A DNA stretch of 64,000 nucleotides from Tritrichomonas musculus (GCA_039105265.1 JAPFFF010000023.1:2294001-2358000); one strand, 5' to 3'. Positions 1 through 11,580 are shown, counted from the stretch's first letter. Program-made: numbers and translations. The notes: generated by a model not told the origin, from the sequence alone.

Positions 1-22
1 ATCTTCTCAAAATTGAAAGATA

Positions 23-1719
23 CAGTACAGTAACAAAACTAAAAACGTATTTTTAATGGAAAATTCCACTTTTCTGGGAATAATACCAATTATACATTCA
101 AATTTTAATTGAATTTTTTTGAGAATAAAAAAAGAGAAAATCTCACTTTTTGAATACTGTTATTCAAATTTCATTTTATTTTATTTTTGTGTAATTATTT
201 TAGAATATGCATAAAGCAATACGTTCTCGAGTTTCTATTCTTGAACGTTGGAAAGAAATAGAAGAGTTGAAGGACAGAAATCCTGATGATTACATACCAA
301 CAGATAATTCTAATATTTTTTATTCAAGTTTCATGAATCAATTCAATCATTTTAAAAATTTGTCGTTTCTAACGGTTTTTCAAAGAAGCTGTCTTTTACA
401 TATTTCGACAAAAACATATTATAGGATTGAGAACAATCCAAATTTTATATCTAAAGATGGCCGCCCTCCAATTGTAACTGCAGAGGAAGAAAGATATATA
501 CTAAACAAAATTGAAGACCATCAGCTTAGAGGTGATTGCTTAACACCACGTCAGGTCAGAGAAGAATTAGAAAAATATATTCAAAAAAAATATAAAAAAC
601 CGTTTTTATCAATTAACCGCCAATGGTGGTATAGGTTTCGTTTGAAATATGATAAAATTGTTTCTGTGATTAAAGTCCATTCGTTAGAAACAAATAGGTG
701 CGAAGTTACTGAAGAAGAAGTCTTAAATTATTATAATGAACTAGAAAAAGAAATTTCAATAACAAAAATTCCATCTTTAATAATAAATTTAGATGAGAGC
801 GGTTTTATCATACGACCAGATAAAGATACAAAAAGAAATTGTGTAGTAATTAACGGTTGTAACGCAAAACCTTCTTTCAGAGATGAAATTGATGGCAACC
901 ATGTTTCTATCGTTGCAGGTGTAACAATGGACGGTCAGGCATTGAAACCACTCTTGATTTCAACTACTATAAAGCCACCAAAAGAAATAATGAGTACAAT
1001 TTTAGGAAACTCATTTGAATGGTATAAAACATCAAAAGGTTATTTAAATTCAAAAGCAATGCTTTTTTGGATTAAGAATATTTATGTTCCTTATTTAGAA
1101 ATACAAAAAAACGAGTATGGTCAAAACATTCGACCTTTACTCATAATGGACGGTTTGAAATCACATCAAACCGATGAAGTTTTTAAATTACTAAATGAGA
1201 ATAATGTCAAAACTCTCTTTCTGCCCCCTCATGCTTCTCATTTGCTTCAATGCTTGGATCTATCGGTTTTTGGAGCAATGAAAATTCATTATAAGAATTA
1301 TCAATCAGAATTATTTTCAAAAGATCAAAAAAGACCAAAAAAAATTGAAAAAGTTTTAAGATCATTTCATGATTCAATATTTCCTCCTATTATTATCAAT
1401 GGATGGATCGAAGGAGGAATAGATTTCACAATAGCTAATGGAAAAATTGAAAACATTTCAGTGAATCGCACTAGAGTTCTTTCTAAGTTATACCCAAGTC
1501 AATAAATAAAAGTTCGAATTTCAAAATGTTTTTTTTTCCCCCATTTTATATTTTTTTCATTATTTTTTTTATTCTTATGAAAATAATAAATTGAATATAA
1601 ATTATTAAAAAATTGTATAAAAGTATTCAAAAAAAAATTGAATTTAAAAAATAATATTTTTTATCAAAAAGTCGGATTTTCCATTTTTTGAATCATTTTC
1701 CATTTTTGTTACTGTACTG
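23..1719 (+). mobile_element. Complete pogo/Tigger-type DNA transposon
   Basis: The element is bounded by perfect 16-bp terminal inverted repeats (CAGTACAGTAACAAAA at 23-38; its complement at 1704-1719). Each end is flanked by TA (21-22 and 1720-1721), the Tc1/mariner/pogo target-site signature. Subterminal sequence is also related between the ends: GGAAAAT..CACTTTT on the left and its mirrored version on the right. It is 1,697 bp long and its single long reading frame encodes a pogo-like transposase. Both ends, the target duplication and an uninterrupted transposase suggest a young and possibly autonomous copy; activity is inference. Confidence 0.9.
207..1505 (+). CDS. pogo/Tigger-like DDE transposase (CENP-B-type HTH + DDE_1)
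   Basis: This 432-residue protein catalyses cut-and-paste transposition of the surrounding element. The N-terminal half (about 1-165) has the helix-turn-helix layout of pogo/CENP-B proteins, including GRPPIVTAEEERYI and LTPRQVREEL. The catalytic core shows the pogo acidic triad: D196 in LDESGF, D315 in LIMDGLKSH and D351 in QCLDLSVFG, with 35 residues between the last two. The ATG at 207 follows a short 5' segment inside the element. The stop is followed by AATAAA, which overlaps the TAAA-type polyadenylation context known in trichomonads. No stop or frameshift interrupts it. A domesticated gene is unlikely because both inverted repeats survive. Confidence 0.92.
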   Translation: MHKAIRSRVSILERWKEIEELKDRNPDDYIPTDNSNIFYSSFMNQFNHFKNLSFLTVFQRSCLLHISTKTYYRIENNPNFISKDGRPPIVTAEEERYILNKIEDHQLRGDCLTPRQVREELEKYIQKKYKKPFLSINRQWWYRFRLKYDKIVSVIKVHSLETNRCEVTEEEVLNYYNELEKEISITKIPSLIINLDESGFIIRPDKDTKRNCVVINGCNAKPSFRDEIDGNHVSIVAGVTMDGQALKPLLISTTIKPPKEIMSTILGNSFEWYKTSKGYLNSKAMLFWIKNIYVPYLEIQKNEYGQNIRPLLIMDGLKSHQTDEVFKLLNENNVKTLFLPPHASHLLQCLDLSVFGAMKIHYKNYQSELFSKDQKRPKKIEKVLRSFHDSIFPPIIINGWIEGGIDFTIANGKIENISVNRTRVLSKLYPSQ

Positions 1720-1721
1720 TA

Positions 1722-3154
1722 TGGTATTTTTAAAAAAATAATTTGTCCCTACTTATCGTTCTACTTTCTGAAGACTCATAGAAAATTTGAATTAAAAACT
1801 CTCAATTTTTTTGTGAATAAGGTAATAATTAAAAAACTTAGTTTAGTGTTTTATGTGGATCAACCAAACATTAAATTTAGATGAAATGCCATATTCTGTT
1901 CATTGGCGTGTTTGTACATTATATATATCAAGCATATTAGGAAGTATTTGAGTAGAAATGATAGAAAATATTCTTTGATACCTCTAAAGTAATCACTTGT
2001 CGGGAATATTCGTTGATGTTTCTAAAAAAAAAGGATTCCAATATTGAGTTGAAAAAAAAAAAAAAAAAAAAGAATGAGTAAAAGATTATTCAAAAACATA
2101 TTCAGACTTTCAAATCTCACTTGGTAGGTTAAACATATGCATTTTGGACAAAAATATAAGCTCTTTTTATTTGCCGCTATTTATCAAAATGCCAAAAATT
2201 CACATTATAATAAAAATGCCATTACTTAGCACATGTTTTTAATTGAATTTGAAATTATTTATAACTTCAAAAAAGATAATTTACTTCCATAAATTAAGAT
2301 TAGAATCGAAATTTGAATTCTTAGATATTATAATGATCAAGGAGAGGAACTGTCGAATAAAAAGTTTATCATAAAAAACAAAAAATTTTATAAACCAAAT
2401 AATGTATAAAATAAATAATATATAAAATAGATATAACATGATTATATTATTTCATAAATTCCATTTTAGACGTTTTTACTTAATATAGGAGATATTCAAA
2501 TTAAATTGATTATTATTTTTTTATACATTAATTATATCAAGCATTTATTTATATATAACTGCTAATGCATCATTACATTTGCATTTTATCAGCTTTATCA
2601 TAAATATGAGGAGTATTATGAAAATAATCAATTTGACAATATATGATATTATAATATAACTAATAATTTTTATCCAATTATTTTATTATCTCTTTATAAA
2701 CACGATGATATTTAAAAAAAGAAAATTCACAAATTTTTATAATATTAATGATTTGCCAAATAAGTTTTATTTAAATGCCTTAAAAAAATCATTTGTCTAT
2801 TTATATAAATGCCATTAAAGTTTAGCTAATAATTTATTTAATCACTTTTTGATATATGATTATTTTATTGAATTAATTCAAAAAAAATTTATCATTTGTA
2901 AATAACCACTTTTTATGGGAATAAAATCATTTTATCCGTGTAATGTTCAGATTTTTTCTAAGCCTTTTATATTATGATTCAATAATGAAATGAATTTATT
3001 TATCTATACTTGGGCTTTTGTGTCAAGCCAAATTAAAGTGAATTTTTGATTTTTTAAAAAAATTGACGATGAAAATAACTGTTTATAATTACTCAATTTT
3101 TTTGTATTAATGCACTCAAAATCTCATTTATGAATTTCATATCATTTTTTAAAT
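1722..3154. other. Intergenic, AT-rich, no gene recognised
   Basis: About 1.4 kb of very AT-rich DNA between the transposon and the BspA-like gene. It contains a run of 20 A at 2052-2071. No open frame with protein-like composition and no bounded element was recognised. Confidence 0.6.
2052..2071. repeat. A20 homopolymer
   Basis: Uninterrupted run of 20 A residues. It is one of about a dozen long A/T tracts in the window. Confidence 0.9.
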
Positions 3155-3355
3155 ATGTTTTTACTTATATCTTGTTATACAACATTAGCAACATCAGCAA
3201 TAGTACACGCTGGATATTCCTTGAAAATCATTAACGAATCAACAGTTTCTCCTTTTCAAGTTAGCTCATATTCTGATAGTATATATCTAGAAATTATATC
3301 AGATAGTGAAGTAGAAATCAAAGATCATGCATTTCGTGGTTTTTTAAATATTTAA
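3155..3355 (+). CDS. N-terminal part of BspA-like secreted protein (split by a stop)
   Basis: The 66 residues begin with a cleavable-looking signal peptide: a hydrophobic stretch from MFLLISC to SAIVHA, a plausible A-x-A-like cleavage site. They end in an LRR_5-like unit (HAFRGFLNI). The TAA at 3353-3355 is followed, in the same frame and without another stop, by repeat-like sequence that runs straight into the downstream reading frame at 3428. The two pieces are therefore one gene of about 735 codons carrying a single in-frame stop. It is either a pseudogene, a strain allele or a base error. Confidence 0.7.
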   Translation: MFLLISCYTTLATSAIVHAGYSLKIINESTVSPFQVSSYSDSIYLEIISDSEVEIKDHAFRGFLNI

Positions 3356-3427
3356 AGATTAAATGTTTCATGCCCCAAAATATCAATTGCATCCACATCT
3401 TTTAGTGATAGCAACAATATTCAGTAC

Positions 3428-5359
3428 ATGACTTTCAATAACACAGATCTTTTTGGATTTCCACCAAACTGTTTTTCAGGTGCCTTAGAAGAGTTTCATT
3501 ATATTGGCGAAAATTTTTATGCTTCTTCTATTATATTTTTGGCAAATATAACAAAAGAATTTAATGTAACAGTAACAGGAAATTGTACATTTTATAATGG
3601 CGAGAGTTACTTAGATCAAAAAGTTGAAAAATTAATCATTAATGCAAACAATGTAAATTTTGAACAAAGCTCTTTTAGATTCCCTGTAGTATATGAATTT
3701 GATGTCAATGCAATCGATTCTATATATTTTGGATCATATTCAGTCAGGTCAAGTTCAACTAGACGTGCGAAATTTAATGCTGGAAAACAAATAGTAATTG
3801 AAGGAGGAGGACTTGCACTTGGTTCAACTGATTCAGAAGAAATTGATATGGTTTCAAATGGCACAATTAATATGACAGGCAATGCATTCTTTTATACACA
3901 AACACGAACTATTCATATCGAATCAAAAGGTGACATAATTATTGGAGATAATGCCTTCTCGAAAATCGATACTGATTATATTAGCATTTTTTCAAAGGAA
4001 GGAGGAATTTTCATTGAAGATGAAGCATTCTCATCTGCATCATCAGAAGATATTTCTATTACAGCACATAAAGATATTATATTCGGGAAAGGAGTAAATT
4101 ACAAAAATAATACATCATCTTTACCAACAAACAAATCAATTTTAAGCTCAGGCGAAGTTAAAAGCTTCTATATTTCTTCAAAAGAAAATGTGATCTTTAA
4201 TTCTTTCAGGCCAGAAACATCATTTGAACATCTAACAATTTATGCACAAAATGAAATAAGATTTGAATCTGGAGCATTTCAATCAGCAGATATATCTACT
4301 CTTGATATTAATCCATCAGGTCCATTAAATTTCGCAAACCATTCTTTCGACAATAATTGTAGAATTGGCATTATGTATATTACAACAGACTCAAATATCA
4401 CCTTTGAACCAGATTCACTACGTAATTCTAAAATTGGCAGCTTAAAATTATTTGTAGAATCAGAATCGGATCAAAATAGCACAGATAACATAGTAATACT
4501 TGGAAAACAATCATTCAGTTCATGTAAACTATTTAATAGTATTCAATTAAAACACAAAGGAACAATTTACATTGATGAGAATACATTCGAAAATGACGAG
4601 CAACTCTCAGATGTACAAATCTATGCTCTCAAAAAAATACACATTGGAAATAATGCATTTATCAACTGTGATCCAGATTGCTACTATTATTTCGATTCCA
4701 AAGAAAAAGAGATTTCAAAATGCGGCCGAGGAGGAAACTGTGGCAAAAAGAAAGGAGGAGGATGTTCACCAAAAAATGATGATTGGGATCCTGTCTTCAA
4801 TGCACAATCCTTAGGTGATATTAAAATAAAAACAGTTTATCTTGGACTATCACCTACGATCATTGTCAATTTAGATTTCTTTATAAATTTAATGAAGAAA
4901 GCTAGAAAGCTATTTGGTCACATCATCCCTCCTCCAGACTTGATTCATTCAGCAATCTGGGTTGGCGAATCTGATGCAACTGATGATTCTGTTGGTGTTA
5001 TTTTCGTTTATGGAAAATATTACAATGAACGCAATGACAATTCTTATCTTGCAAATGATGGTGCAAGAGCTTATGTGATGACTTTGAAGGACTTCAAAGC
5101 CAAGTATTCTGTTGGTACAATGAAATTGAAACCAAATAAAAATATAAATCTCTTCGATTTCATTGAAAAATTGAAATTGAAAGGAAAATTGACAGCTGAT
5201 GAATACAACTGGCCAACAAATAATTGCCAGCACTTCACTGCATCATGCTTAAATATCCTTCAAGCAATTCGTGAAATTCCAAATAAAGATGACTGGATTA
5301 ACTTGCCATTACCAATCATGAAAACATTGCAATTACATGAAAAAGATGATAATAATTAA
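3428..5359 (+). CDS. BspA-like beta-solenoid protein with C-terminal LRAT/NlpC-like (H...NC) domain
   Basis: This 643-residue continuation of the gene begun at 3155 uses the first ATG after the interrupting stop. Residues 1-430 are a run of BspA/LRR_5-like units (repeated IxIxxxAF and DNAF, EDEAFSS patterns). They would form an extracellular solenoid, as in the trichomonad surface and secreted BspA family. A Gly/Cys/Lys-rich linker (about 435-465, CGRGGNCGKKKGGGC) leads to a compact domain with IHSAIWVG (His507) and NNCQHF (Cys600). This is the ordered His...Asn-Cys signature of LRAT/NlpC-P60-like thiol enzymes and acyltransferases. There is no C-terminal membrane anchor. The fold is inferred from these motifs; the substrate cannot be told. 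Confidence 0.72.
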   Translation: MTFNNTDLFGFPPNCFSGALEEFHYIGENFYASSIIFLANITKEFNVTVTGNCTFYNGESYLDQKVEKLIINANNVNFEQSSFRFPVVYEFDVNAIDSIYFGSYSVRSSSTRRAKFNAGKQIVIEGGGLALGSTDSEEIDMVSNGTINMTGNAFFYTQTRTIHIESKGDIIIGDNAFSKIDTDYISIFSKEGGIFIEDEAFSSASSEDISITAHKDIIFGKGVNYKNNTSSLPTNKSILSSGEVKSFYISSKENVIFNSFRPETSFEHLTIYAQNEIRFESGAFQSADISTLDINPSGPLNFANHSFDNNCRIGIMYITTDSNITFEPDSLRNSKIGSLKLFVESESDQNSTDNIVILGKQSFSSCKLFNSIQLKHKGTIYIDENTFENDEQLSDVQIYALKKIHIGNNAFINCDPDCYYYFDSKEKEISKCGRGGNCGKKKGGGCSPKNDDWDPVFNAQSLGDIKIKTVYLGLSPTIIVNLDFFINLMKKARKLFGHIIPPPDLIHSAIWVGESDATDDSVGVIFVYGKYYNERNDNSYLANDGARAYVMTLKDFKAKYSVGTMKLKPNKNINLFDFIEKLKLKGKLTADEYNWPTNNCQHFTASCLNILQAIREIPNKDDWINLPLPIMKTLQLHEKDDNN

Positions 5360-5522
5360 AACTTGAAAAATGAATTTATAATAAATAAACATTTATTATT
5401 AAATTTGCTTTTATATTTTAAAATATATCAATCAAACACAAATATCCATTAAATAAATTTTATTTGAAATTACATCTTCAATTAATTTTTTGATAGAGGT
5501 CTCCTTTATGAGGTGTCAAATA

Positions 5523-6006
5523 GGTGAGCCAATCCTTTCAATTTTTTTAGGTCAATAAAAAAGAACCAGATATTCATTTTATTTCTATTATATAAAACAA
5601 TTTTTGGTAGACAAAAAAAAAGGATCATTTGTTAGCGCCATCTAAAAATGATTTTTAAATATTTGAATAGATTATTATCTGAAAAAGTTAATACATTCAA
5701 TTAAATTTTTTTTTCAGAAAAAGTTTGATGATAATTTTTCCATAACATGCAAAAATTTTTCTTAAAAAAGAGGTTTCTCGCAAAAAGTTTCCGTAACGAA
5801 CATGAACTTTTTCGGTAACGGAATTGTAAAAACTGTAATCGAAAAGTATTTTTTTCTAAATATAAACCATTCAAAATAGAAACTCTTTTTTTCAGGGTGC
5901 TAACGTGTGAATACCAATAAAACTTATATCATTCAATAGTATATTTCGAGAAGTACAACATATTTAAAGTGTATCAATTTTTATGAAACTTGTCGCTTGG
6001 CTCACC
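5523..6006. mobile_element. 484-bp TA-flanked MITE (TIR GGTGAGCCAA)
   Basis: The inverted ends GGTGAGCCAA (5523-5532) and TTGGCTCACC (5997-6006) are each flanked by TA (5521-5522 and 6007-6008). It is too short to code for a transposase and has no open frame. The TA duplication suggests a Tc1/mariner-type non-autonomous element. Confidence 0.65.
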
Positions 6007-6017
6007 TATGGTGTCAA

Positions 6018-6600
6018 TCAACTCCTTAAAAAAATTTAACGTTCGAATCATCAACTTCGGCCTTTCTAAAGAAGAAACATTTAAAATTTCACACTCAAAA
6101 ATAATTTGAACAATTCCTTTAATTTTAAAGGAGAAAAAATACAAACAATATTGGGAAAAGAAGAAAAAGAAATTGAAAAAAATGAACAGAAAAGTGCTGG
6201 TTTAGTAAGTCAATTTTAGTTCAGGCTTAATAATTCAAGTTGTACCTCAATACAGTTTAAGCTACAAGTTTTTTCTATCACATGAATATTTGAATAAAAT
6301 ATCTCAGAAAAAGTTGTAAAAATTGAAAGAATTTAATCATAACATTTAATTATATATATAAAAAAGATTTTTCATAAGAAGATATTTCATTTTTTGGCGA
6401 TTTGAAAAACTTTTCACAGCTTGATAATTGCCAAAAAAGAAAAATGACTACTCCAAATGCATTAATTCAGACATTACTTGATATCCATCATCTAATTAAA
6501 AATATCCATAGCTTAACGTTTTTAGATTTAATTGCTCTTTCAATGTATTAACCTTATACCACATTAAAATTGTTGATAAAAGAACATTCAAGAAAAAAAT
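6018..6600 (-). pseudogene. Dispersed degenerate repeat, probable relic of a minus-strand gene (copy A)
   Basis: This segment recurs, in the same orientation, at 20012-20185 plus 21644-21890. On the minus strand both copies keep a short shared open stretch (FECEILNVSSLERPKL in this copy). That suggests a decayed coding sequence duplicated before it decayed. Copy A has about 145 bp (roughly 6145-6290) that copy B lacks. Here the TATATA tract at about 6350-6360 is uninterrupted; in copy B it holds a 1,458-bp insertion. The gene family is not recognised. Confidence 0.5.
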
Positions 6601-8190
6601 TATCTATGGTGAGTATAAATTATTAATTTCGAAGCATATCGACATATCTCGAGAGTTTCCTATGTTCTCTATAATATTTATTGTTTTTTCAATTTTTTAT
6701 ATATTTTAATGAAGAAGCATTCGAAATCATTCCATTTTTTGTAATATTTGAATAATTTATTATAATATAAATATCATAAACAATAACTTTGGGCACGCAT
6801 GTTTAATAGCAATTCCTTTGCATAAACATCTTCATTTTAATATATAAATGCCTTTATTAGCTTTTTTTGTGTTGTTTTTAAAATTGTATTTGTTTACAAA
6901 TGTGAAATTAATGTTTACGAAAGTGAATTTAAAAATAAAAAAGTTAAGTGACCGGGGAGATAAAAATTTGGGTGGTTACATTTTTGTTTACAAAAGTGGA
7001 TTTTTGTGTTACAAAAGTGAAACAACTGTATATGTATACCAAAAAAATCAAAATAGGATTGATGGAAAAAAATCAACTACTTTTAATGAATTTGTTTATG
7101 CAGAAAAATGGATCAAAATTAAATATATTTTGCTTTAAATACTTCCACTCATATTAATAATATCAAATATATCATATATTTATGGTAATGTTAAATTAAA
7201 AAAGGCTAATCACGATAAATCTGAATATTGCATCAGGAAAAAAGTCAAAGCAAAATATTTAAAAGTGCACTATTTTAAAAAAGCACATTCATCAAAATGT
7301 ATTAAAACTAATTTGAATCAAATTCATTTTATTTTGGTTGAAAAAAAGTTGATTTTATAAGCTGATTCTTTTATATAATAAGTTAGAATATATTTATTTT
7401 ATGTCATTAAAATACTATTTTTAATGTTTTTTTCAGGTATTAATTTCGATTAATCAAGATTCGATATCAGAAGAATATTTTTTTGTATCACATTTCATAC
7501 TTGATAATCGAATTCATCAATTAAAATCTCCAATCGATAGCATTTTATTATCGATTATCTGAGTTAAAAAAAGTGCCAAACCTGATAATCGATATCAGAA
7601 TAACAAGCCTACCTCTTAAATATATGATTGTATTTTAATCTCAAATATTTCATAAAAAAAGAATGTATTTTAAAATCATAAAAAAAATTTGATAATTAAA
7701 GTTTTATTGATCACCATTTTGTTTGATTCTTTTTCTATATTTGATTTTGCCTACTGCTTTTAATGCAATTGGACCCAATTTTATTTTAACCAAAAAGTAT
7801 TTTAAAAAATAATATAAAAAAAGAAGCAATGAACAATAAATACCAAGATTTGCGCAAGTGCTTCATCATAAGACCAATTTCGAGGATCTATCATATTAAA
7901 ATGCCGTTTATTTTTTCATTATTAATAGTTGCCGGGAACATTTTATGCAAAATCATATCACTTTTTTTACTCATAAAAATTTTCAATTTTAATTCATAAT
8001 ATTAAAAATCTTAGAGCTTTTTTAAAATTTAAATACACTGATATAATCTTTTAATATATATTATTAAAACAAGCAAATAAAAAATTTTTAGATTATTTAG
8101 ATTATTTGTTTATTGAACAAGAAAATGAAGATCTGGCCCCCAAACCACAAATTTTCTATCAAAAATCAAATATTGTCATATTAACTTCTC
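6600..8190. other. Intergenic, AT-rich; short low-value open frame and a dispersed repeat
   Basis: A 96-codon ATG frame at 6848-7138 is built on degenerate repeats of TTTACAAAAGTG-like sequence and does not look like a protein gene. The stretch at about 7410-7590 is an inverted relative of the sequence around the hAT insertion near 38950-39905 (shared ATAATCGATAATAAAATG-type sequence). Confidence 0.45.
7410..7590. repeat. Dispersed repeat, inverted copy of the 38950-39905 host sequence
   Basis: Reading the reverse complement gives CAGGTTTGGCAC, then ACTCAGATAATCGATAATAAAATG, then the sequence TTCGATTATCAAGTATGA, and it ends near ACCTGAAAAAAACATTAAA. The same order of blocks occurs at 38950-39058 and continues after the hAT element at 39831-39900. 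This copy is therefore an empty-site relative for that insertion. Confidence 0.65.
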
Positions 8191-8191
8191 C

Positions 8192-8371
8192 TCAGCTATC
8201 AATTTTAACCATCATCTTCTCTTCTTTTTCCCCTTCATAATCAAAGTGTAGTTCTACTTCAAAGCAATTTATCGATACACCATGCTCGATATCAATCCTG
8301 CTCATGATCAACTTGTCAGATGCATCTCGCCTGATTAATAAAGACTTTGATTTAGTTATCACATCATTTGA
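8192..8371 (-). pseudogene. Short minus-strand coding relic, family unknown
   Basis: A 59-codon frame on the minus strand ends in TGA (complement of 8192-8194). It is closed upstream by tandem TAG codons and contains no start. Its composition is protein-like and less AT-rich than the surroundings (RRDASDKLIMSRID, FEVELHFDYEGEKEEK). It looks like the 3' end of a lost gene. No family is recognised. Confidence 0.35.
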
Positions 8372-10350
8372 CTACTAGTAGTAATCGCATCTTTCACAAA
8401 TCAAAAGTCAGGCTAACTTTTAAAACCAATTCAAGTTAAAGGTGAATTTCTTCTTATTAAGTTCAATTTTAAAAATCGGAAAACAGAACAGTGAAAAGCT
8501 AATCCATGAAAGGTTTTCCCGATCTCATTGGAATTATTTCCATTGCTTTTAATAGTAATTTGAAATTCTTTGAAGGAAAATATTTTTAGTATTTTAGCTT
8601 ATGACGATTGAAAACAGGAATCAAAGATTAAGAAAATCATTAGTGAAATATCATGTATAAGTAAAACATTATTTTGAAAAGTTTTATACGTATAGTCCTA
8701 GCACGAGAAAATTTTCATTTTTACACGAGAAAAAAATAAAAATTCTTTATTTCCATTCAAATTTTCAATAAAAATATAGAAAAATTCATGAAAAAATTTT
8801 ATCGCGCAGAAAAAAAAATCAAAATTTTATGAAAAAAAATTTTTCACGAAAACGGTTTTTGATGCTACGAATTAACTAAAGTGTGAGGCGAAAGCGGTTT
8901 TAGAGAAAAAAATGAAAGTTCAGGCACAAATATTTATAAAAAAGTCAAAAAAACAAAAACAGGAAGTATTTGATTTTTTAATCTCATCATTTTTGCCAAA
9001 AAAAAAAGCATTTTTACATCAAATTTCATTTATAATAAATTTTTGATTTTACAAGCGAAAATGAGCTTTTACTCATGAGTAATAAATGTTTTTCGATTAA
9101 ATTTAAATAATCAGAATTAATATAATATATTCGTATATATATGTAGAATTCATAAAAAAGTAATATATATATATTATGAAATGAATATATAATATGACAC
9201 CCATAAATTTTTAACTAATTTTCAAGAGAATAAATATGATAATATCGATTTGATTAATTTTAATATTTTGTGTTAAAAGCCAACCAATACAATTAGTTTC
9301 TTGGTATAAAATGGATTTTAGGGCGATTTTTTTTTTACCAAATAGGTTCAAGCCTTTATTTTCTCTTTTTTTTTTTTCCATTAAAAACTCAATCAAATTT
9401 TTTCAAATACGAATGCAAAAATATTTCGATGATTTATTTATGAATATTCATTTTTTAATATAAACCATTTCTAAATTTCTTTTTTCAAATATTAAATTTA
9501 AATACTTGGTGTGAAATATATGCATTGAAAAAGAGATAATGCCAAAGATTTTGAGCTCTTTTATTGAATTGTTATGATTGATTATTGGAATCTTGTTCTT
9601 TTAAAAAGAATGCTTATATACATGTATACATTGGCATTATCTATTTCAAATGCTTTTCTTTTGTATGAATTTAATGATGCTTTTGATATAATATTTTGAT
9701 AGTTTTCAGACCAGATAACAATTGAAAATTTATTTTAAAACTTCAGAATTTTCAATTATTTGTAAGCATTACTTCTAAGAATTGAATTACTTTGATTCAA
9801 AACTGATTTGTAAAAAATGTCTATATCATATTCTATCATCTTTAAAAGCATTGATAGGATATTCTAGCAAGAGCTTTAATTGATTTTTGAAACTTCTTAA
9901 TAATATGATAATCACTCTTATCTTGAAATTCTTATCTCTTACTGCTACATACATGATATAGAATCTGGTTGTATTTGATTTGGTTTATAATAATTTGAGT
10001 ATTAAATAATTTAGAATTTGGAATTGATCTTGTTGGTGCTTTATAAAAAAAAAATATTAAACGTACAAAATATAAAAAGGTAAAGAATTTGATTTGTAAA
10101 GATTTTAATATGAAAATCAGCTCTTAAAACCATTGTTTTTCATATTACAATTAGATTGTCTGGTTCTTAACACAAAATATTAAAATTAATTAAATTGATA
10201 ATCATCTTATTATTCTCTTGAAAATTAGTTAAAAGTTGATTTTGTTTTTATAATTATATTAATAATGGAATTTATAATATTTTTATGTATTAAATTTATT
10301 TATATTTTTTATACTGAGTTCAAAATGATTAAAAATGTCTTTAAAAAAAT

Positions 10351-11169
10351 GGTAAATCTTTATTTTTGAACTTTTTGGATTTTTTACTCTCAATTTTTTT
10401 GAATGCTTATTTGTCATAATATCTTTATAATTTTACTATTTAAGAAGTAAGTATTCGAGGTTTTCATACCAATAAACACCATTTCACAGCATTACATGCA
10501 TTATATGCTCAATAAAGAAGAAGAAAAATAAACTTCTAATTGCAATTTCCAATTTTTATTAAAATCGTTGTCTAAATTTCCCTTATTTCCTGCTTTTAAG
10601 AGCATAATGCTGGTATTACCGATCCAATAAAAAAAATTGAGAGCAAAAGATGAAAAAGAAACCAATATTTAGCTTCAAATTTTGAAGAGATATATATTAT
10701 CACAATTCTCACAAAAAGAACACAAATACGTCAAATGCGCTTTCATTCTTGGCTAATAAACCTGATTATTGTGTTTTATCACAAAATTGGTGCAAAACCA
10801 TATATTTTTTTGCTCATTAAACACAAATAATTGCTTTTCTTATTCAATGCATATACTCATAGTTTATGCTAGATGAAATACTGCATATTTTAATGCATCT
10901 AAATTTTCTCACCCAAAGAAATGCTAATTATTATTTCATGATTTTTTTTTCTCAACAGAAAAATCTTAATAAATTTTATTTATGTATATTAAAATATTTA
11001 TAGTTTCTTCTTTTAGTATTTTATTTACTTATTTTCATGCTTTTTAGCTTTTTTAAAAAAATCCAAATTGAGAGGAAAAAATCTAAAAAGTTCAACTATT
11101 TGTGAACAAATATACAAAGAAAAAAATTGAGGGGAAAAAATCTAAAAAGTTCAAAAAAAAATATTTACC
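10351..11169. mobile_element. 819-bp non-autonomous element with ~50-bp TIR and 8-bp target duplication
   Basis: The left end (GGTAAATCTTTATTTTTGAA...) and the complement of the right end (GGTAAATATTTTTTTTTGAA...) match for about 50 bp, through a shared GAACTTTTTNGATTTTTT block. Both sides carry AAAAAAAT (10343-10350 and 11170-11177), an 8-bp duplication. The inverted copy of the host element at 17051-19199 lacks this segment and shows a single uninterrupted site (CTTTAAAAAATAAACGG on its complementary strand). Mutator-like or hAT-like are the best guesses. It has no coding capacity. Confidence 0.75.
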
Positions 11170-11580
11170 AAAAAAATAAACGGTTTCTGTCAGATTTTCC
11201 TAAAAAATCAACATTTTCCTTAAATTCAACAGGATTATAATTTATATATAAAGTAATTTAACAAGTTTCTAGTATATCAAAAACTGTTATATTATAAAAT
11301 ACATTAATGAAAACTCAATCATCAATTATATTAATAAATTCTTAATCATCAAATACATTAATAAATACTCAATTATCAAATACATTAATAAACATTTAAT
11401 CATCAATTACATTAACAAATACTCCATCATCAATTACATTAATAAATACTCCATCATCATTTATATTAAAAAATTCTTCAATTTTATATCCAAATCTCTA
11501 TTATTAAAAGTCGGAAACATAATGTTATACCTTTTTTTAAATCCATAAAAAGATTTTGTATGATTAACAAATCATTTTAA

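Noticed and set aside
6848-7138. 96-codon ATG frame
   Set aside because: Low complexity, built from repeated TTTACAAAAGTG-like DNA; no protein-like pattern.
11330-11470. Repeated ATCAT..ACATTAATAAATAC words as a regulatory array
   Set aside because: A degenerate tandem repeat inside the TIR element, present also in its inverted copy; no sign of regulatory use.
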